A stretch of DNA of 64,000 bases from Promethearchaeota archaeon (GCA_019057795.1 JAHLWS010000052.1:1-64000), one strand, 5' to 3'. Counted from the stretch's first letter, positions 7,658-17,074 are shown. The notes: generated by a model from the letters alone, not told the origin. A program made the numbers and translations.

Positions 7658-7681
7658 CGTGAAATTGGCGTTTCACGATCT
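7658..7681 (+). repeat. palindromic repeat, copy 1 (terminator-like)
   Basis: CGTGAAA and TTTCACG form a perfect 7-bp stem with a six-base loop, followed by ATCTTTTTATTTT. The same 24-base block, inverted and with 21 of 24 positions equal, is at 52989-53012. Here the trailing T-rich tract makes a factor-independent terminator for rightward transcription possible. Confidence 0.6.
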
Positions 7682-7734
7682 TTTTATTTTAGGTTTCGAT
7701 TAATAGAAATAATATTAATATTTTTTAAAATTTC

Positions 7735-8397
7735 TTACTCGATTTCAATACTTGTTCCTTTTTCTTTTTCTTTTAATTTTTTCAACCTAATCTCAAGAAT
7801 TCCATTGGTATAGCGAGCTTTAGCGTAACCTGAGTTAATAGTATTTGGCAATTCTATCTCTTTGAAATATTTCCTCCCTAAAATATTTTTTTCGGTAGAA
7901 ATAGTTAGAGATCGGTTTGTAGCGTTTATTTCAATATCCTCTTTACTTACTCCCGGCATTTCAGCAATAACTACGATTTGGTCTTCCTCTTCATTCACTT
8001 CCACCAGTGGTTCTCTCGTCTTTCTTACTTTGGTCTCACCTGTAAGGGGTTCCTTTTCAATATTTCCGAACGAACCCATAATAGGTTTTCCGTCTGGGCC
8101 GATACCGATATTGAATCCATATATTATTGGCCCTTTAATTCCAAATTTAGATTTATTTTTCATAAATTCTTTTGTAAAATCTTCCGGTGAAAGCCCTTGT
8201 AAATCTTTCGGTAAATTTTTTGAGATTTGTTTAAAAATTTCTTTAAACATTTTCTGAAATTCTTTTGAATTAAATAATTTGGCAGGGTCTAAATTTCTGA
8301 AAGGGTTATTGGGGTCTCCAAAACCTTTAAATATATTAAAAAAGTCATTGTGTTCATCTTCTTCATCTTCATCTTCATAATCGTCTTTACCCGGCAT
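7735..8397 (-). CDS. hsp20: small heat shock protein, Hsp20/alpha-crystallin family
   Basis: About 220 residues. An acidic N-terminal arm (DDYEDEDEEDE) and a Gly/Asn/Phe-rich region lead to an alpha-crystallin domain in the last 95 residues: VEVNEEEDQIVVIAEMPGV, the SKEDIEI strand and a late NGILEIRLKK, the conserved G-I/V-L motif. An AEMPG in place of the usual ADLPG is normal for archaea. Sheet-forming oligomeric chaperone that holds unfolded proteins. I place the start at ATG 8397, nine bases after AGGA (8407-8410); the ATG 42 bases upstream has no such site and would add an unlikely leader. Confidence 0.88.
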   Translation of the reverse strand: MPGKDDYEDEDEEDEHNDFFNIFKGFGDPNNPFRNLDPAKLFNSKEFQKMFKEIFKQISKNLPKDLQGLSPEDFTKEFMKNKSKFGIKGPIIYGFNIGIGPDGKPIMGSFGNIEKEPLTGETKVRKTREPLVEVNEEEDQIVVIAEMPGVSKEDIEINATNRSLTISTEKNILGRKYFKEIELPNTINSGYAKARYTNGILEIRLKKLKEKEKGTSIEIE

Positions 8398-8631
8398 AGT
8401 ATCACATCCTAGTATAATATATGTAGATATTAATTTCACTTAAATTTTTAAATATAGATTTAAATATAAATACTAAGCTAGAAACATAATAGCTTTTATT
8501 CTAGAAAAAATTGTTTAGTTTAATAAAGTTATTCCAATCAAAAAATTTGATACATAATATTAAAAGTAATTAAAAAATATTAAGTAGAGCTGATTTTTAT
8601 TTACTCAGAATTAAGTGACGACGACAAAGAA

Positions 8632-10407
8632 ATGTATTTAGATGTCCTTAGAGAAGCACCAATTTTGCCTTTCTCTAATTTTGTCTCTCGAGGGGATATA
8701 CCTGATAGAATTGATATTTCTCGGCCAAGAAGTTATATTGATCGTGAAGTTTATAGATTAGTACGCCAGACATCGCGCGATAAATCAAGTAGGATGATAC
8801 CGTTGTTAGGTTCAGCGGGCACAGGAAAAACTCACGCCTACCACTCATTTAAGGACAAAGAGAGAGAAAATAAAAAGAAGATAGAAGAAACTGTTGAAGC
8901 AGAAGAAATAGAGGCGAGTCAACTGGAACCAGTTGATTGGACAATAGTTTATGTACCAAGCCCACCTGCTGCAATTCGAGTTTTACTCCACATATATACT
9001 TGCATTATTGAAGAATGTGGGCCAGAAATTCTCGATATCGTCTCAGAAAAATTAGTTAGAGAAAAATGGGGAGGTAAAAAGGGGGGATTGTTTCAGAAAC
9101 CTAAAATCGATGAAGTTATTCAAATGGGCATAAGAGAATTCCCTGGAGTATTTGCTGATTGTGTTAAAGCCCTTGTAACTTATCAATTAGATAAAAATAA
9201 AAAAGGTCTTGCTGAAAGATGGCTTCTTGGTGAAGACTTACAAGACGAGGAATTGAGTGAACTTGGAATTAATTCTGTTGTGGAAGAAGACGATGTATGC
9301 CTCGCCATGATTAAAATTATTACTGAGAATTTAGATAGAGTGCTTATTCTTTATTTTGACGAGCTAGAGTCTCCGTATAGGATGCATGGCGAAATTGCAG
9401 AACGAAAATTGCTTGAAATATTAAAACGATTATATAATGAAGTTAAAAGTTTAGTTATTGTTGTTGCTGTTTTAAAAGAAATCTGGCCACGTATTTTAGA
9501 GATCGCAGATCAACCACTACGCTCAAGGATGGAACCTGAACAAGAGCTAAAACCTTTTAGTTTGAACGATTTAAAAATATTCTTTAGCAAGTCTATGGAA
9601 ACCTTTTGGGAAGATAATAATTTAAATCCTCCATTATACCCGTTATTTCCATTAAATGAAAAATTAATTGAGATGATTTATGAAAAGACTCAAGGAAATC
9701 CAAGGAATTCCATCAAACTATGTAGGAGATTTATTGAAAAAATTGTGACGGATGAAATGAGCGTAGAAGAATTATTAGAGATAGGCATAGAAATGGTAGC
9801 AACAGCAAGACCTCAAATAGAAGAAGAAGAAATCATAGATTTTTCGAAGCCTAGAGAAATTATTAAAAGGACTATTGAAGAAATATTAGCTGAAGAGGAA
9901 TATGTTATAATCGCAACTCCCGCTTCGGTAGCGGGAGCAGCCTTAAAAAGCATTATAAAAGTTGGCGAAGAAAAAGGAAAGAAATTTAATACGCAAATGG
10001 AGTTTAAATTTATGTTTGGCAAGAGATCTCAAACTTTAGCTGCTTTAATTGAAACTGGGGGTAAGAAATGGGGTTTAGAAATACCTTCCTGTAAGAATTT
10101 CGATAGAAGTGCAGGTGTTGCTGGTTATTACGCAGCTAAACGATTGAAAGATGCGATAGATCAAAAAGTTATTGATTCAGCTATACTAATCGTGCCAACT
10201 GGTAGCGGCGGTGCGAAATTTGACATGATTTTGCAAAACAATTCAGAAATTCATAAAGTAGAGTTGAATAACGTATTAGGAGAAAATTTAATAGCAAATG
10301 CGTTAAAATCCCCAACTAAAGAAGGATGGAATATTGCAAAGATAATTTTCCCCGATATTGGAGAATATGTTCCTCCTCAAGTTGAAGAACCTTCAGAGGA
10401 ATTATAA
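8632..10407 (+). CDS. AAA+/P-loop ATPase with unknown C-terminal domain
   Basis: 591 residues. Walker A GSAGTGKTH is near residues 60-68 and Walker B LILYFDELE near 239-247, in an ORC/Cdc6- or STAND-like arrangement. A Glu-rich insert sits near 80-100. A C-terminal region from about 400 (EEEYVIIATPASVAGAALKS ... MFGKRSQTLAALIETGG ... IVPTGSGGAKFD) is a separate alpha/beta domain that I do not recognise. It could be a nucleic-acid binding or nuclease-like module. It is monocistronic between long AT-rich spacers. The ATPase call is safe; role unknown. Confidence 0.7.
   Translation: MYLDVLREAPILPFSNFVSRGDIPDRIDISRPRSYIDREVYRLVRQTSRDKSSRMIPLLGSAGTGKTHAYHSFKDKERENKKKIEETVEAEEIEASQLEPVDWTIVYVPSPPAAIRVLLHIYTCIIEECGPEILDIVSEKLVREKWGGKKGGLFQKPKIDEVIQMGIREFPGVFADCVKALVTYQLDKNKKGLAERWLLGEDLQDEELSELGINSVVEEDDVCLAMIKIITENLDRVLILYFDELESPYRMHGEIAERKLLEILKRLYNEVKSLVIVVAVLKEIWPRILEIADQPLRSRMEPEQELKPFSLNDLKIFFSKSMETFWEDNNLNPPLYPLFPLNEKLIEMIYEKTQGNPRNSIKLCRRFIEKIVTDEMSVEELLEIGIEMVATARPQIEEEEIIDFSKPREIIKRTIEEILAEEEYVIIATPASVAGAALKSIIKVGEEKGKKFNTQMEFKFMFGKRSQTLAALIETGGKKWGLEIPSCKNFDRSAGVAGYYAAKRLKDAIDQKVIDSAILIVPTGSGGAKFDMILQNNSEIHKVELNNVLGENLIANALKSPTKEGWNIAKIIFPDIGEYVPPQVEEPSEEL
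9917..9937. repeat. GC-rich hairpin inside the ATPase gene
   Basis: CTCCCGC and GCGGGAG form a perfect 7-bp stem around TTCGGTA. It encodes part of the ATPASVAGAA segment. It stands out strongly from the AT-rich surroundings and may be chance constrained by Ala/Gly/Pro codons. Confidence 0.4.
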
Positions 10408-10443
10408 GGAGCTTAAAACATCTCTTTTTTAAATTTAAAATAA

Positions 10444-11367
10444 TTATAGTTTTTCGAAATGTTCTTTGATTTTTGTGTCTAAATTAAACAATTCTTTTGC
10501 TAATTGGTCTGCTCTCTTGAAATTCTTTAACAATTCAGTTAAGCTTATTGTTAATTCGTGATCTTCAAAGGAATTTGAAATATTTATTAAGGCATCTATA
10601 GGTCTGATTAACTCGTGATATAGATGAAGCTTATTTTGTTGGAACTCCTCAATTTTTTTTTCCATATCTCTATATATATTTTCGCGATCTTTAATTAAAT
10701 CGGGAAACTTTACTACTTGGTCAGCTTTACTCGTCAAAAACAAGACTACATCGTTTTCTTGGATGATATTGGCTAATTCAGCAGCTTTAAGAAAGCTTTT
10801 CCTAGCCTTTTTATAAAATTTATCATTTAATAATTGCTCAGCAAGTTTGATTTCCTCTGACATCTTCTCAGGAATGTCTTCACCTAAATCGATTAATTCT
10901 CTAGCTTCTTGCAACTTTCCTTCGTCAAGCATTTTTTTGGTTTTATCATTGATGGTTTCTTTAATCATAGCCGGTTCTTTTAATTTTTCCATTAAAGTGA
11001 AAATGGAATCAAATTCTTTTTTAAGCAACGCTTCTAATTTTCCTTTATCCTTTGAAAATTCTTTAACAACTTTAGCAGCGATGTTATCGAGTATACTCTT
11101 CATAGAAACTAAGTCTTCGTCTTTTTTAAAGACGAAACCTAAAAAGAGATTGTCTCTTTCAATAGATTCTGCGCTTATTTTTAACGAATAAAACCTTAAA
11201 TCTTCTCTCCAACATATTGTATCCAAAAATTCTTTTTGGATGTGTTTTTCTTCAAAATCTTTTAAAATTTCTGGATCGATTTTATTTTCTTGAGCCAAAT
11301 AATATTCTGCTAATACATTTGGCCCAAAAGATTCGTCAATTTCGTAGAGATATATTCCAACTGGCAT
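10444..11367 (-). CDS. longin-like N-terminal domain plus long helical region
   Basis: 307 residues, no membrane segment. The first 120 residues (VGIYLYEIDESFGPNVLAEYY ... NLFLGFVFKKDEDLVSM ... ILDNIAAKVVKEF) have the strand-helix order of longin/roadblock-type small-GTPase partner domains, which are abundant in Asgard archaea. The remainder is Lys/Glu-rich helix with probable coiled coils and TPR-like helix pairs (KLAEQLLNDKFYKKARKSFLKAAELA). Possibly a cytosolic adaptor. It is convergent with the ATPase gene, 36 bases between stops. Domain assignment is by eye. Confidence 0.5.
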   Translation of the reverse strand: MPVGIYLYEIDESFGPNVLAEYYLAQENKIDPEILKDFEEKHIQKEFLDTICWREDLRFYSLKISAESIERDNLFLGFVFKKDEDLVSMKSILDNIAAKVVKEFSKDKGKLEALLKKEFDSIFTLMEKLKEPAMIKETINDKTKKMLDEGKLQEARELIDLGEDIPEKMSEEIKLAEQLLNDKFYKKARKSFLKAAELANIIQENDVVLFLTSKADQVVKFPDLIKDRENIYRDMEKKIEEFQQNKLHLYHELIRPIDALINISNSFEDHELTISLTELLKNFKRADQLAKELFNLDTKIKEHFEKL

Positions 11368-11509
11368 AATAAAGATTCTCAGTTTATTTTTTCATATTAA
11401 AATTATTATTAATTAATAGTTAATAAGCATTTGATTTTAAATTTTTATTTAATCAAAACATTTTGATATTATCTTAAAATTATAAGAACCTAAAAAGTGA
11501 ATTTATAAA

Positions 11510-12436
11510 ATGACGGTTATTGAAAATACTTACTGTGAAGCTTTTGAAGGTCTTGTTATCCAGTTAATGGTGACTGCCCAAGATGCTGAATTCCTAAACA
11601 GAGCCATAAATGCTTTCACTGCGTTACCTTCTACGGTTTTTGGAGATGCTGAAGGGGGAATTGTAAGGTGGCTTTCTGAAAAAGAGACTATTGATGGAAG
11701 ATTAGGGGCAATCGTTCAATTATGGGTAACGGGAACTGGAAAAAAAGCAACAGCTAAATTCTACGAACAATTAGGTCGCAGAATGAGACAAGGTATACTT
11801 GTAGTTCCAACCACTGCCGTTTTTGATTATTATCCTAAAAAAGTTGATACGAAATTTAATATGATGGATAATGTGGGTCATTGCGGAGATGGATACGAAG
11901 AAGTAGTCGAAAAATTCGATCGAAAGCTAATTTCAGTTCCGATTATGATGGGATATGATTTTTTAATTGAAGAAGAAATATCTTATGCGAAAGGAGTAAT
12001 GGGGGGAAATTTATGGTTATTTTGTGATTCTGTCAATTCAGGGATCAAAGTAGGGCGAGAAGCCGTAAGAATCGTCGCGGAATTAAACAATGTATGCACC
12101 ACTTTTGACGTATGTTCAGCAGGTTCTAAACCAGTACCCCCCGATGCGAAATTTCCTGAGATTGGTCCTCCTACAAATCATCCTTTCTGTCCAACATTGA
12201 AGGATAAATTATCCCCAGAAGAATTTGAGGTTCCTGAAGGAATAGCATCTATTCCAGAAATAATTTTCAACGCTCTTGATCTTGAAACCGTTGAGTTAAC
12301 AATGGCAAAAGTAATAGAAGGAATTATAGACATGGATGGCTTGCTTAAGATTTCTGCCGGAAACTACGAGGGAAAATTAGGTAAATTTAAAATATATTTA
12401 CGAGAATTAAGTTTAAAAGAAAGCTATTTTAGTTAA
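11510..12436 (+). CDS. ftr: formylmethanofuran:tetrahydromethanopterin formyltransferase
   Basis: 308 residues, the usual length of Ftr. The N-terminus IENTYCEAFEG and the segments RDATAxPS-equivalent, TAFDYYPKK, and the Gly-rich C-terminal lobe follow the family order. The enzyme moves the formyl group from formylmethanofuran to H4MPT in the archaeal C1 branch (methanogenesis, or a reversible Wood-Ljungdahl pathway in non-methanogens). No other C1 gene is adjacent. Its stop is 10 bases from that of the convergent transglutaminase-like gene. Acidic residues are frequent but not to a halophilic degree. Confidence 0.93.
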   Translation: MTVIENTYCEAFEGLVIQLMVTAQDAEFLNRAINAFTALPSTVFGDAEGGIVRWLSEKETIDGRLGAIVQLWVTGTGKKATAKFYEQLGRRMRQGILVVPTTAVFDYYPKKVDTKFNMMDNVGHCGDGYEEVVEKFDRKLISVPIMMGYDFLIEEEISYAKGVMGGNLWLFCDSVNSGIKVGREAVRIVAELNNVCTTFDVCSAGSKPVPPDAKFPEIGPPTNHPFCPTLKDKLSPEEFEVPEGIASIPEIIFNALDLETVELTMAKVIEGIIDMDGLLKISAGNYEGKLGKFKIYLRELSLKESYFS

Positions 12437-12446
12437 AATTCTCTTT

Positions 12447-13124
12447 TTATTTATATGGTAAAGTTTTATCTTTTACGGGTAGAATAGGAAGTCCTTTTTT
12501 ATATTCAGAAAATATGGGGTATTTTTCTTCAAATACTCGTTCAATTTCCTCAAGCGGTAAATCGGCGTGTATCCCTCTATCCATGGTGTATTCTCCAAAT
12601 AGCCTACCTTCGTTATCGTATACGGCAAAAACAGCATCATTTTCGCCATCGAATTCAACCATAGGAATAAAACCACCCTTCAATGCCGTTTTCGGGTCAA
12701 AGGAAGGCGTTAATTTTACCCATTTATTATTCAGATAAAGTTCGCTATAGCCATGATAATGCATGACATTCGTCCCCATAAAATCTATAATTTTTTGAGA
12801 GATTTTATGATTTATCAAGTCTACTAAATGAATACTCGCGGGAATTCCAATCGCCCTCGCAAAGGAAGATAATAGTACAGATTTTGAGACGCAAAAACCA
12901 TTTTTTCGACGTAGAGTTACACTTGCTTTAAAATTTGCCTTTATTGACGGAATATATGTGTGCATGTTATATTTAATTTCATCTCTTACCCAATAAAAAA
13001 GAGCAATAGCTTTTTCTTTTTCAGTTTCTAACCCTTCTGTAATTTCAAAAGCTTTATCCCGAACAAATTTCTTGTTAAAATCAAAAAATTTAGTAGGTTT
13101 TAGATAAATATCCAAATTCCCCAT
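12447..13124 (-). CDS. transglutaminase-like superfamily protein
   Basis: 225 residues. The core has ALFYWVRDEIKYN (residues 41-53), the nucleophile region RKNGFCVSKSVLLSSFARAIGIPA (near 74-97, catalytic Cys in GFCVSK), the His in HYHGYSELYLN (near 122-132) and the Asp in LTPSFD (near 137-142). These are the Cys-His-Asp triad positions of microbial transglutaminase-like cysteine proteases. No signal peptide is present, so it acts in the cytosol. Substrate unknown. Confidence 0.85.
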   Translation of the reverse strand: MGNLDIYLKPTKFFDFNKKFVRDKAFEITEGLETEKEKAIALFYWVRDEIKYNMHTYIPSIKANFKASVTLRRKNGFCVSKSVLLSSFARAIGIPASIHLVDLINHKISQKIIDFMGTNVMHYHGYSELYLNNKWVKLTPSFDPKTALKGGFIPMVEFDGENDAVFAVYDNEGRLFGEYTMDRGIHADLPLEEIERVFEEKYPIFSEYKKGLPILPVKDKTLPYK

Positions 13125-13313
13125 AATAAGGAAAAAATTTGGTCATTTTTGAATATTACCATTCAGATTACTTTCACTAAAAAGAAAATTTAGAAAAAAA
13201 AAAAAGTTAAAGTGTATAAAAAAAATTAACTTTATGTAATTTATAAATAAAGAGATTTCTATTACTATTTAGGACCTAAACAATAAAAAGAGTTTTTTTA
13301 AAAAATTTATCGA

Positions 13314-13889
13314 GTGTTAAAAATTAAAATCAAAATTAAAAGTTTTATTTGGATTTTGCCATTAATTGGCGGACTTCTAACGCTCAGAGCAATTTTTACT
13401 CCAGCAGCTTATTATTTTGAGAGTAGTGGGCACTTAATTTTTTGGATGTGGGGTTGGTATGATAGATTAGGTATATGGGATTATGGCATGGCAAAGGGGT
13501 TTATTTATGATCCATTGATCCTTAATATTGGAATTATATGTACTGTATTAATAATAGTTGGTGCGTCCATCTTCATCGTTAACAGCATTTCAGCGGCTTT
13601 TATATTTAGGAAAGGTAATAGGTTTACCAAAATTGTATTATGGGTATGGTTTTTATGTGGAATATTACTTATTATAGCACCAATCTTTTGGATGGCAATG
13701 GTACAAATTTTTCCACCATTTTCACCAATTCCTGTTGGTAGTGACCCCCCTCTTAATTTCTGGAGCGTCTTTTTTCCAGCCTGGGCAGTTATAGCCCCAA
13801 TTATAACTGGTGCTTTATCTTGTGGTACTATTATTCTATTTAAAATAATAATTGTTAAATCATATAAAAAAGCAAATAGAAAAATTTAG
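13314..13889 (+). CDS. four-helix membrane protein, unknown
   Basis: 191 residues with four hydrophobic segments near residues 10-25, 60-85, 103-128 and 150-180. A basic N-terminus and a Lys-rich C-terminus suggest both ends are cytosolic. The loop after helix 1 is Gly/Trp/Tyr-rich (WMWGWYDRLGIWDYG). I do not recognise the family. The start is GTG 13314; the gene ends 11 bases before the convergent Fe-S gene. Confidence 0.55.
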   Translation: MLKIKIKIKSFIWILPLIGGLLTLRAIFTPAAYYFESSGHLIFWMWGWYDRLGIWDYGMAKGFIYDPLILNIGIICTVLIIVGASIFIVNSISAAFIFRKGNRFTKIVLWVWFLCGILLIIAPIFWMAMVQIFPPFSPIPVGSDPPLNFWSVFFPAWAVIAPIITGALSCGTIILFKIIIVKSYKKANRKI

Positions 13890-13899
13890 AAAAAAAAAA

Positions 13900-15132
13900 T
13901 TAAATTTTTTCAGCTATCAAATCAATTATGTCAATAACTTGAATCTTTTCTCGAACTTCAGTGCTCATTTCTTTATAGGCATCACTTAAATTACCGATAC
14001 AGAAGGGACAACTCGTAGTTAAGATTTTTGCACCCGTATCTATGGCTTCTTGTATTCTTTCTTTTGAGATATCAAGAGCCAATTCGGGAAATTGACTTTT
14101 TACGCCTCCTCCAGCTCCACAGCACCAGGCATTCTTACGGTTTCTTTTCATTTCTAATAGTTCAATTCCCGGAATTTTCGATAATACTTCTCTAGGTATA
14201 TCGTAAAGATCCGTATGACGTCCTAAATGGCATGGATCGTGCCATGTTATGATTTCCGCGCCTTCTACGGATTTAAACGGTATTTCGTCATTATTTAACA
14301 TCTCAACTAAAATTTCCGTAATATGTTTTATTTCAAACGGTAATTCCTCACCTAGTAATTCAGGATAATCCTTTATCCAAGTTCTATAACATCCTGCACA
14401 TGCTGTAAAGACTGTTTTAGCTCCCATATTCTTAAAAACTTCTATGTTGTGCTTAATAATATCAGTTAAAGCCCTTTCATCGCCGATCCTCAAGGCAACA
14501 GAACCACAGCACCACTCGTCTTTAGACATTGCGATATCTTTTCCTCCTGCTTTCAAAATTTTCATCATACTTTTCAATGTTTCTACTTGTCTTAAAGGCA
14601 TCGTGCACCCCCCGAAAAATATTAACTCCCCTTGTTCCTTAATTTCGGGAAACTCGGTTGTCCACTCGAACTTTTTTGCTTCTTCTTCGCCGTAAGGATT
14701 TCTCATACCTTCGTTATTCATGTAATCAATTAACTTGCCGTGTCTATCAAGTGGAGCAAAGCCAGCCTCTACTAGATCTTTTCGTAACGCTTCCCATACT
14801 TTTACATGGTCGATCCATTTAGATGTATTGAGAACGATATACTCGTTTTGAGACATATGACACACTTCTGTGCAATTTCCGCATTCCATACACTCGTAAA
14901 CGAATTCCGCGAGCTCTCTGGAAAGAGGGATCTGTTCTTCTAATATACTTTTAAGAACGTTCATTCTTCCTCGAGAAAAACAAATTTCAAAACCTCCTCC
15001 TCCCTTAGCTTCCTTAACCGGACAAGTTAAATATCTATCGACTGCCGGTCTTATGGCGTATCCACAGTCTCCACAGCCCATACAGCTGAATACAGCTTTC
15101 CATTCTTCTTTCAGATTTTTTAACTCACTCAT
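13900..15132 (-). CDS. CCG-domain Fe-S oxidoreductase subunit (GlcF/HdrD-like)
   Basis: 410 residues. N-terminal Cys clusters CMGCGDC (near 17-23) and CMECGNCTEVC (near 76-86) bind 4Fe-4S centres. Two CCG domains follow: CCGSVALR with CAGC, and WHDPCHLGRH with AWCCGAGGG. This is the electron-transfer subunit that partners FAD-linked 2-hydroxyacid oxidases or heterodisulfide reductases. It begins four bases after the stop of the upstream FAD oxidase gene and is the last gene of the leftward operon from 18626. Physiological donor and acceptor are not shown by sequence. Confidence 0.88.
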   Translation of the reverse strand: MSELKNLKEEWKAVFSCMGCGDCGYAIRPAVDRYLTCPVKEAKGGGGFEICFSRGRMNVLKSILEEQIPLSRELAEFVYECMECGNCTEVCHMSQNEYIVLNTSKWIDHVKVWEALRKDLVEAGFAPLDRHGKLIDYMNNEGMRNPYGEEEAKKFEWTTEFPEIKEQGELIFFGGCTMPLRQVETLKSMMKILKAGGKDIAMSKDEWCCGSVALRIGDERALTDIIKHNIEVFKNMGAKTVFTACAGCYRTWIKDYPELLGEELPFEIKHITEILVEMLNNDEIPFKSVEGAEIITWHDPCHLGRHTDLYDIPREVLSKIPGIELLEMKRNRKNAWCCGAGGGVKSQFPELALDISKERIQEAIDTGAKILTTSCPFCIGNLSDAYKEMSTEVREKIQVIDIIDLIAEKI

Positions 15133-15136
15133 TTTT

Positions 15137-16651
15137 TCAATCCCCCCAAAAATTAAATTTTCCTCTACTTAATATTGATTTAGGGTCAAGAACATTTTTT
15201 ATAGATTTCATAAAATTATAATACTCTGGCGTATAAGCTCCAATATCGACCATCAGACGAGACATAAAATCTCCCATCATATACCACTGAACCCCGCTTT
15301 TTGTCACTCTTTCTAATAGCGATTTCCAGAGCTTTAAATCTAGTTCCCTGAGAAATTCGTGATTTTCCCCATCGAAATAACTTCCAAAACTAGTAAAACC
15401 ACATGTTAATTCTACATTATTTCCATCAATTAATAATATTGGTCCACTCCCTGCAATCGGACGACTTTTTGTAACATTTAAAATTTTTTGCATATCTTCA
15501 TTATGTTCCATGTCCCATTGCTCAATATCGTTTAAAATTGGAGGATATGAATTAATCGAACAAAAACATTCTGCTGTCAATGGTTCCATGCAGGGAGACA
15601 TGCCCCATAAGCTATGGTAGAATTGCCAATGACCTTGTTCAGTATAATGCCATTTAGCGATGTTCCCGTCAGAAATTTCTGAACCTAATTTTTCTGTCTT
15701 ATTATTTAGCATAATTTCGTCTAATTGTTTTACTTTCTCCTCTAATTCTTTTTCCGAATTTGCTTCGATCGTATAAAAGATTACTCCTCTCTTTTTTTTC
15801 AAGTTTTCCCATAACGGAAACATTCCTTGGTCACAACCTATTCTAACAATAAGATCCATCATATACATGAGATCGTAAACATCAATTCCTTTTTGTCTTA
15901 TTTCAGTCATTATCTTTGCCGAAACTTGCCTTTCTTTTCGAGGTAATTGAAATGTTTTATATGCTGCGAACGGTGGTCTTGGAAATATTTGTAGCGAAAC
16001 TTTAGTTTTCACGCCAAAAATTCCGTTATCACCACAGAAAAGGCCGGCTAAATCAGGACCATTGCCAAATCGATTGAAAGGGAATTTTGAGTACTTACTA
16101 GCTTGAGAACCCGTTTCAATGATATCACCCGTCGGAAGTACTACCTCCAGCGAAACCAATTGATTAGTACAGGCTCCATATTTTGCACATCCCCCTCCAC
16201 CTACTGAATGATGAGATATTCCGCCTCCTACCGCCGCAGTCATTCCGGAACCCGGCCCCATACAACCCGTATAAAGACCATAATGACACAAGTATTCGTT
16301 TAATTTTCCCCAAGAAATTCCGGCTTCAACGGTTACGATAAGATTTTCTTGGTCTAAATTGATAATCTCGTTCATTCTTTTCATATCTAATACTATTCCA
16401 CCATCCCCTATGGGTTTACTTCCACCGAATTCACAACCCCCACCTCCACGAGGTGTAACGGGGATATTTTCGATGTTTGCAATTTTAAGAATTTCTGCAA
16501 TCTCTTGAGCATCTTTCGGCCTAATTACGATATCGGGGATTCCTTGCAATACTGGGTCAACATTTCGTGAATACGCATGCCGTACATAAATATTATTAGA
16601 GATGTAATTCTCTTTAACGACATTTTCTAATTTTTTATATACTTCAGACAA
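15137..16651 (-). CDS. FAD-binding oxidase (GlcD-like), copy a
   Basis: About 504 residues of the VAO/PCMH flavoprotein family. PRGGGGCEFGG near residue 70, then GPGSGMTAAVGGGISHHSVGG near 140-160, and DLAGLFCGDNGIFG near 203-216 are the FAD-binding landmarks; the C-terminal cap ends LDPKSILSRGKFNFWG. Likely oxidises a 2-hydroxyacid or similar substrate and passes electrons to the Fe-S subunit downstream. I favour the TTG at 16651 because the AGAGG ribosome site is ten bases ahead and the protein then aligns with its paralogue at 18626; an in-frame TTG at 16660 would leave almost no spacer. Confidence 0.88.
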   Translation of the reverse strand: MSEVYKKLENVVKENYISNNIYVRHAYSRNVDPVLQGIPDIVIRPKDAQEIAEILKIANIENIPVTPRGGGGCEFGGSKPIGDGGIVLDMKRMNEIINLDQENLIVTVEAGISWGKLNEYLCHYGLYTGCMGPGSGMTAAVGGGISHHSVGGGGCAKYGACTNQLVSLEVVLPTGDIIETGSQASKYSKFPFNRFGNGPDLAGLFCGDNGIFGVKTKVSLQIFPRPPFAAYKTFQLPRKERQVSAKIMTEIRQKGIDVYDLMYMMDLIVRIGCDQGMFPLWENLKKKRGVIFYTIEANSEKELEEKVKQLDEIMLNNKTEKLGSEISDGNIAKWHYTEQGHWQFYHSLWGMSPCMEPLTAECFCSINSYPPILNDIEQWDMEHNEDMQKILNVTKSRPIAGSGPILLIDGNNVELTCGFTSFGSYFDGENHEFLRELDLKLWKSLLERVTKSGVQWYMMGDFMSRLMVDIGAYTPEYYNFMKSIKNVLDPKSILSRGKFNFWGD

Positions 16652-16759
16652 TCTTGTCAAACCTCTTAATAATTTAATTAAACACTTTATAATAGACTCT
16701 ATAAATTACTTAAATCTTTATTTTTATTTTATTTATTTTCAAACTTTCTCATTTTTTAA

Positions 16760-17074
16760 TCATTCTTCAATACATTTCCAAGAATCTGCAATTATATGAT
16801 ATTCAGCAAATTTATCGCTAATTTTAACTTCAGGATTATTGTAATCACTCTCTAGCTTCGAAACTTTCCCAGTTATTTCGATCTGACCTTCACAAGAAAT
16901 CTGGTCCTTAGTATAAACTATAATTTGATAACTATCAGTTAAGTCGAAATAATTCATGTGTGGATGAGAATTAATAAGAGCTGTCATATGTTGCCAGATT
17001 ACTTTAGAAATTCTCCCTTTTACTTTAACTATATTTCCCACGTTATTTTCAAGATAAGTCCTTTTACTAAACAT
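16760..17074 (-). CDS. small OB-fold protein between the two oxidases
   Basis: 104 residues. Alternating strands such as GNIVKVKGRISKVIWQ, YFDLTDSYQIIVYTKD, CEGQIEITGKVSKLE give the five-strand pattern of a single OB-fold, as in nucleic-acid binding or tRNA-binding modules. The last strand is followed by a short acidic tail. Its place inside a FAD-oxidase operon is unexpected; it may be a regulator, a subunit that has lost nucleic-acid binding, or an unrelated passenger. Spacing is about 100 bases to the next gene and 34 bases from the previous one. Confidence 0.55.
   Translation of the reverse strand: MFSKRTYLENNVGNIVKVKGRISKVIWQHMTALINSHPHMNYFDLTDSYQIIVYTKDQISCEGQIEITGKVSKLESDYNNPEVKISDKFAEYHIIADSWKCIEE

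Larger units (their letters stand above)
7260..7734. other. 475-base intergenic region between convergent genes
   Basis: It lies between the ends of the inositol operon and the Hsp20 gene, so long spacing is not needed for promoters. It contains a 41-codon leftward ORF (7446-7571), repeat copy B of the VOC gene start (7563-7633), and the palindrome at 7658-7681 followed by T-rich DNA. It appears to be a decayed gene with its promoter. Confidence 0.55.
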
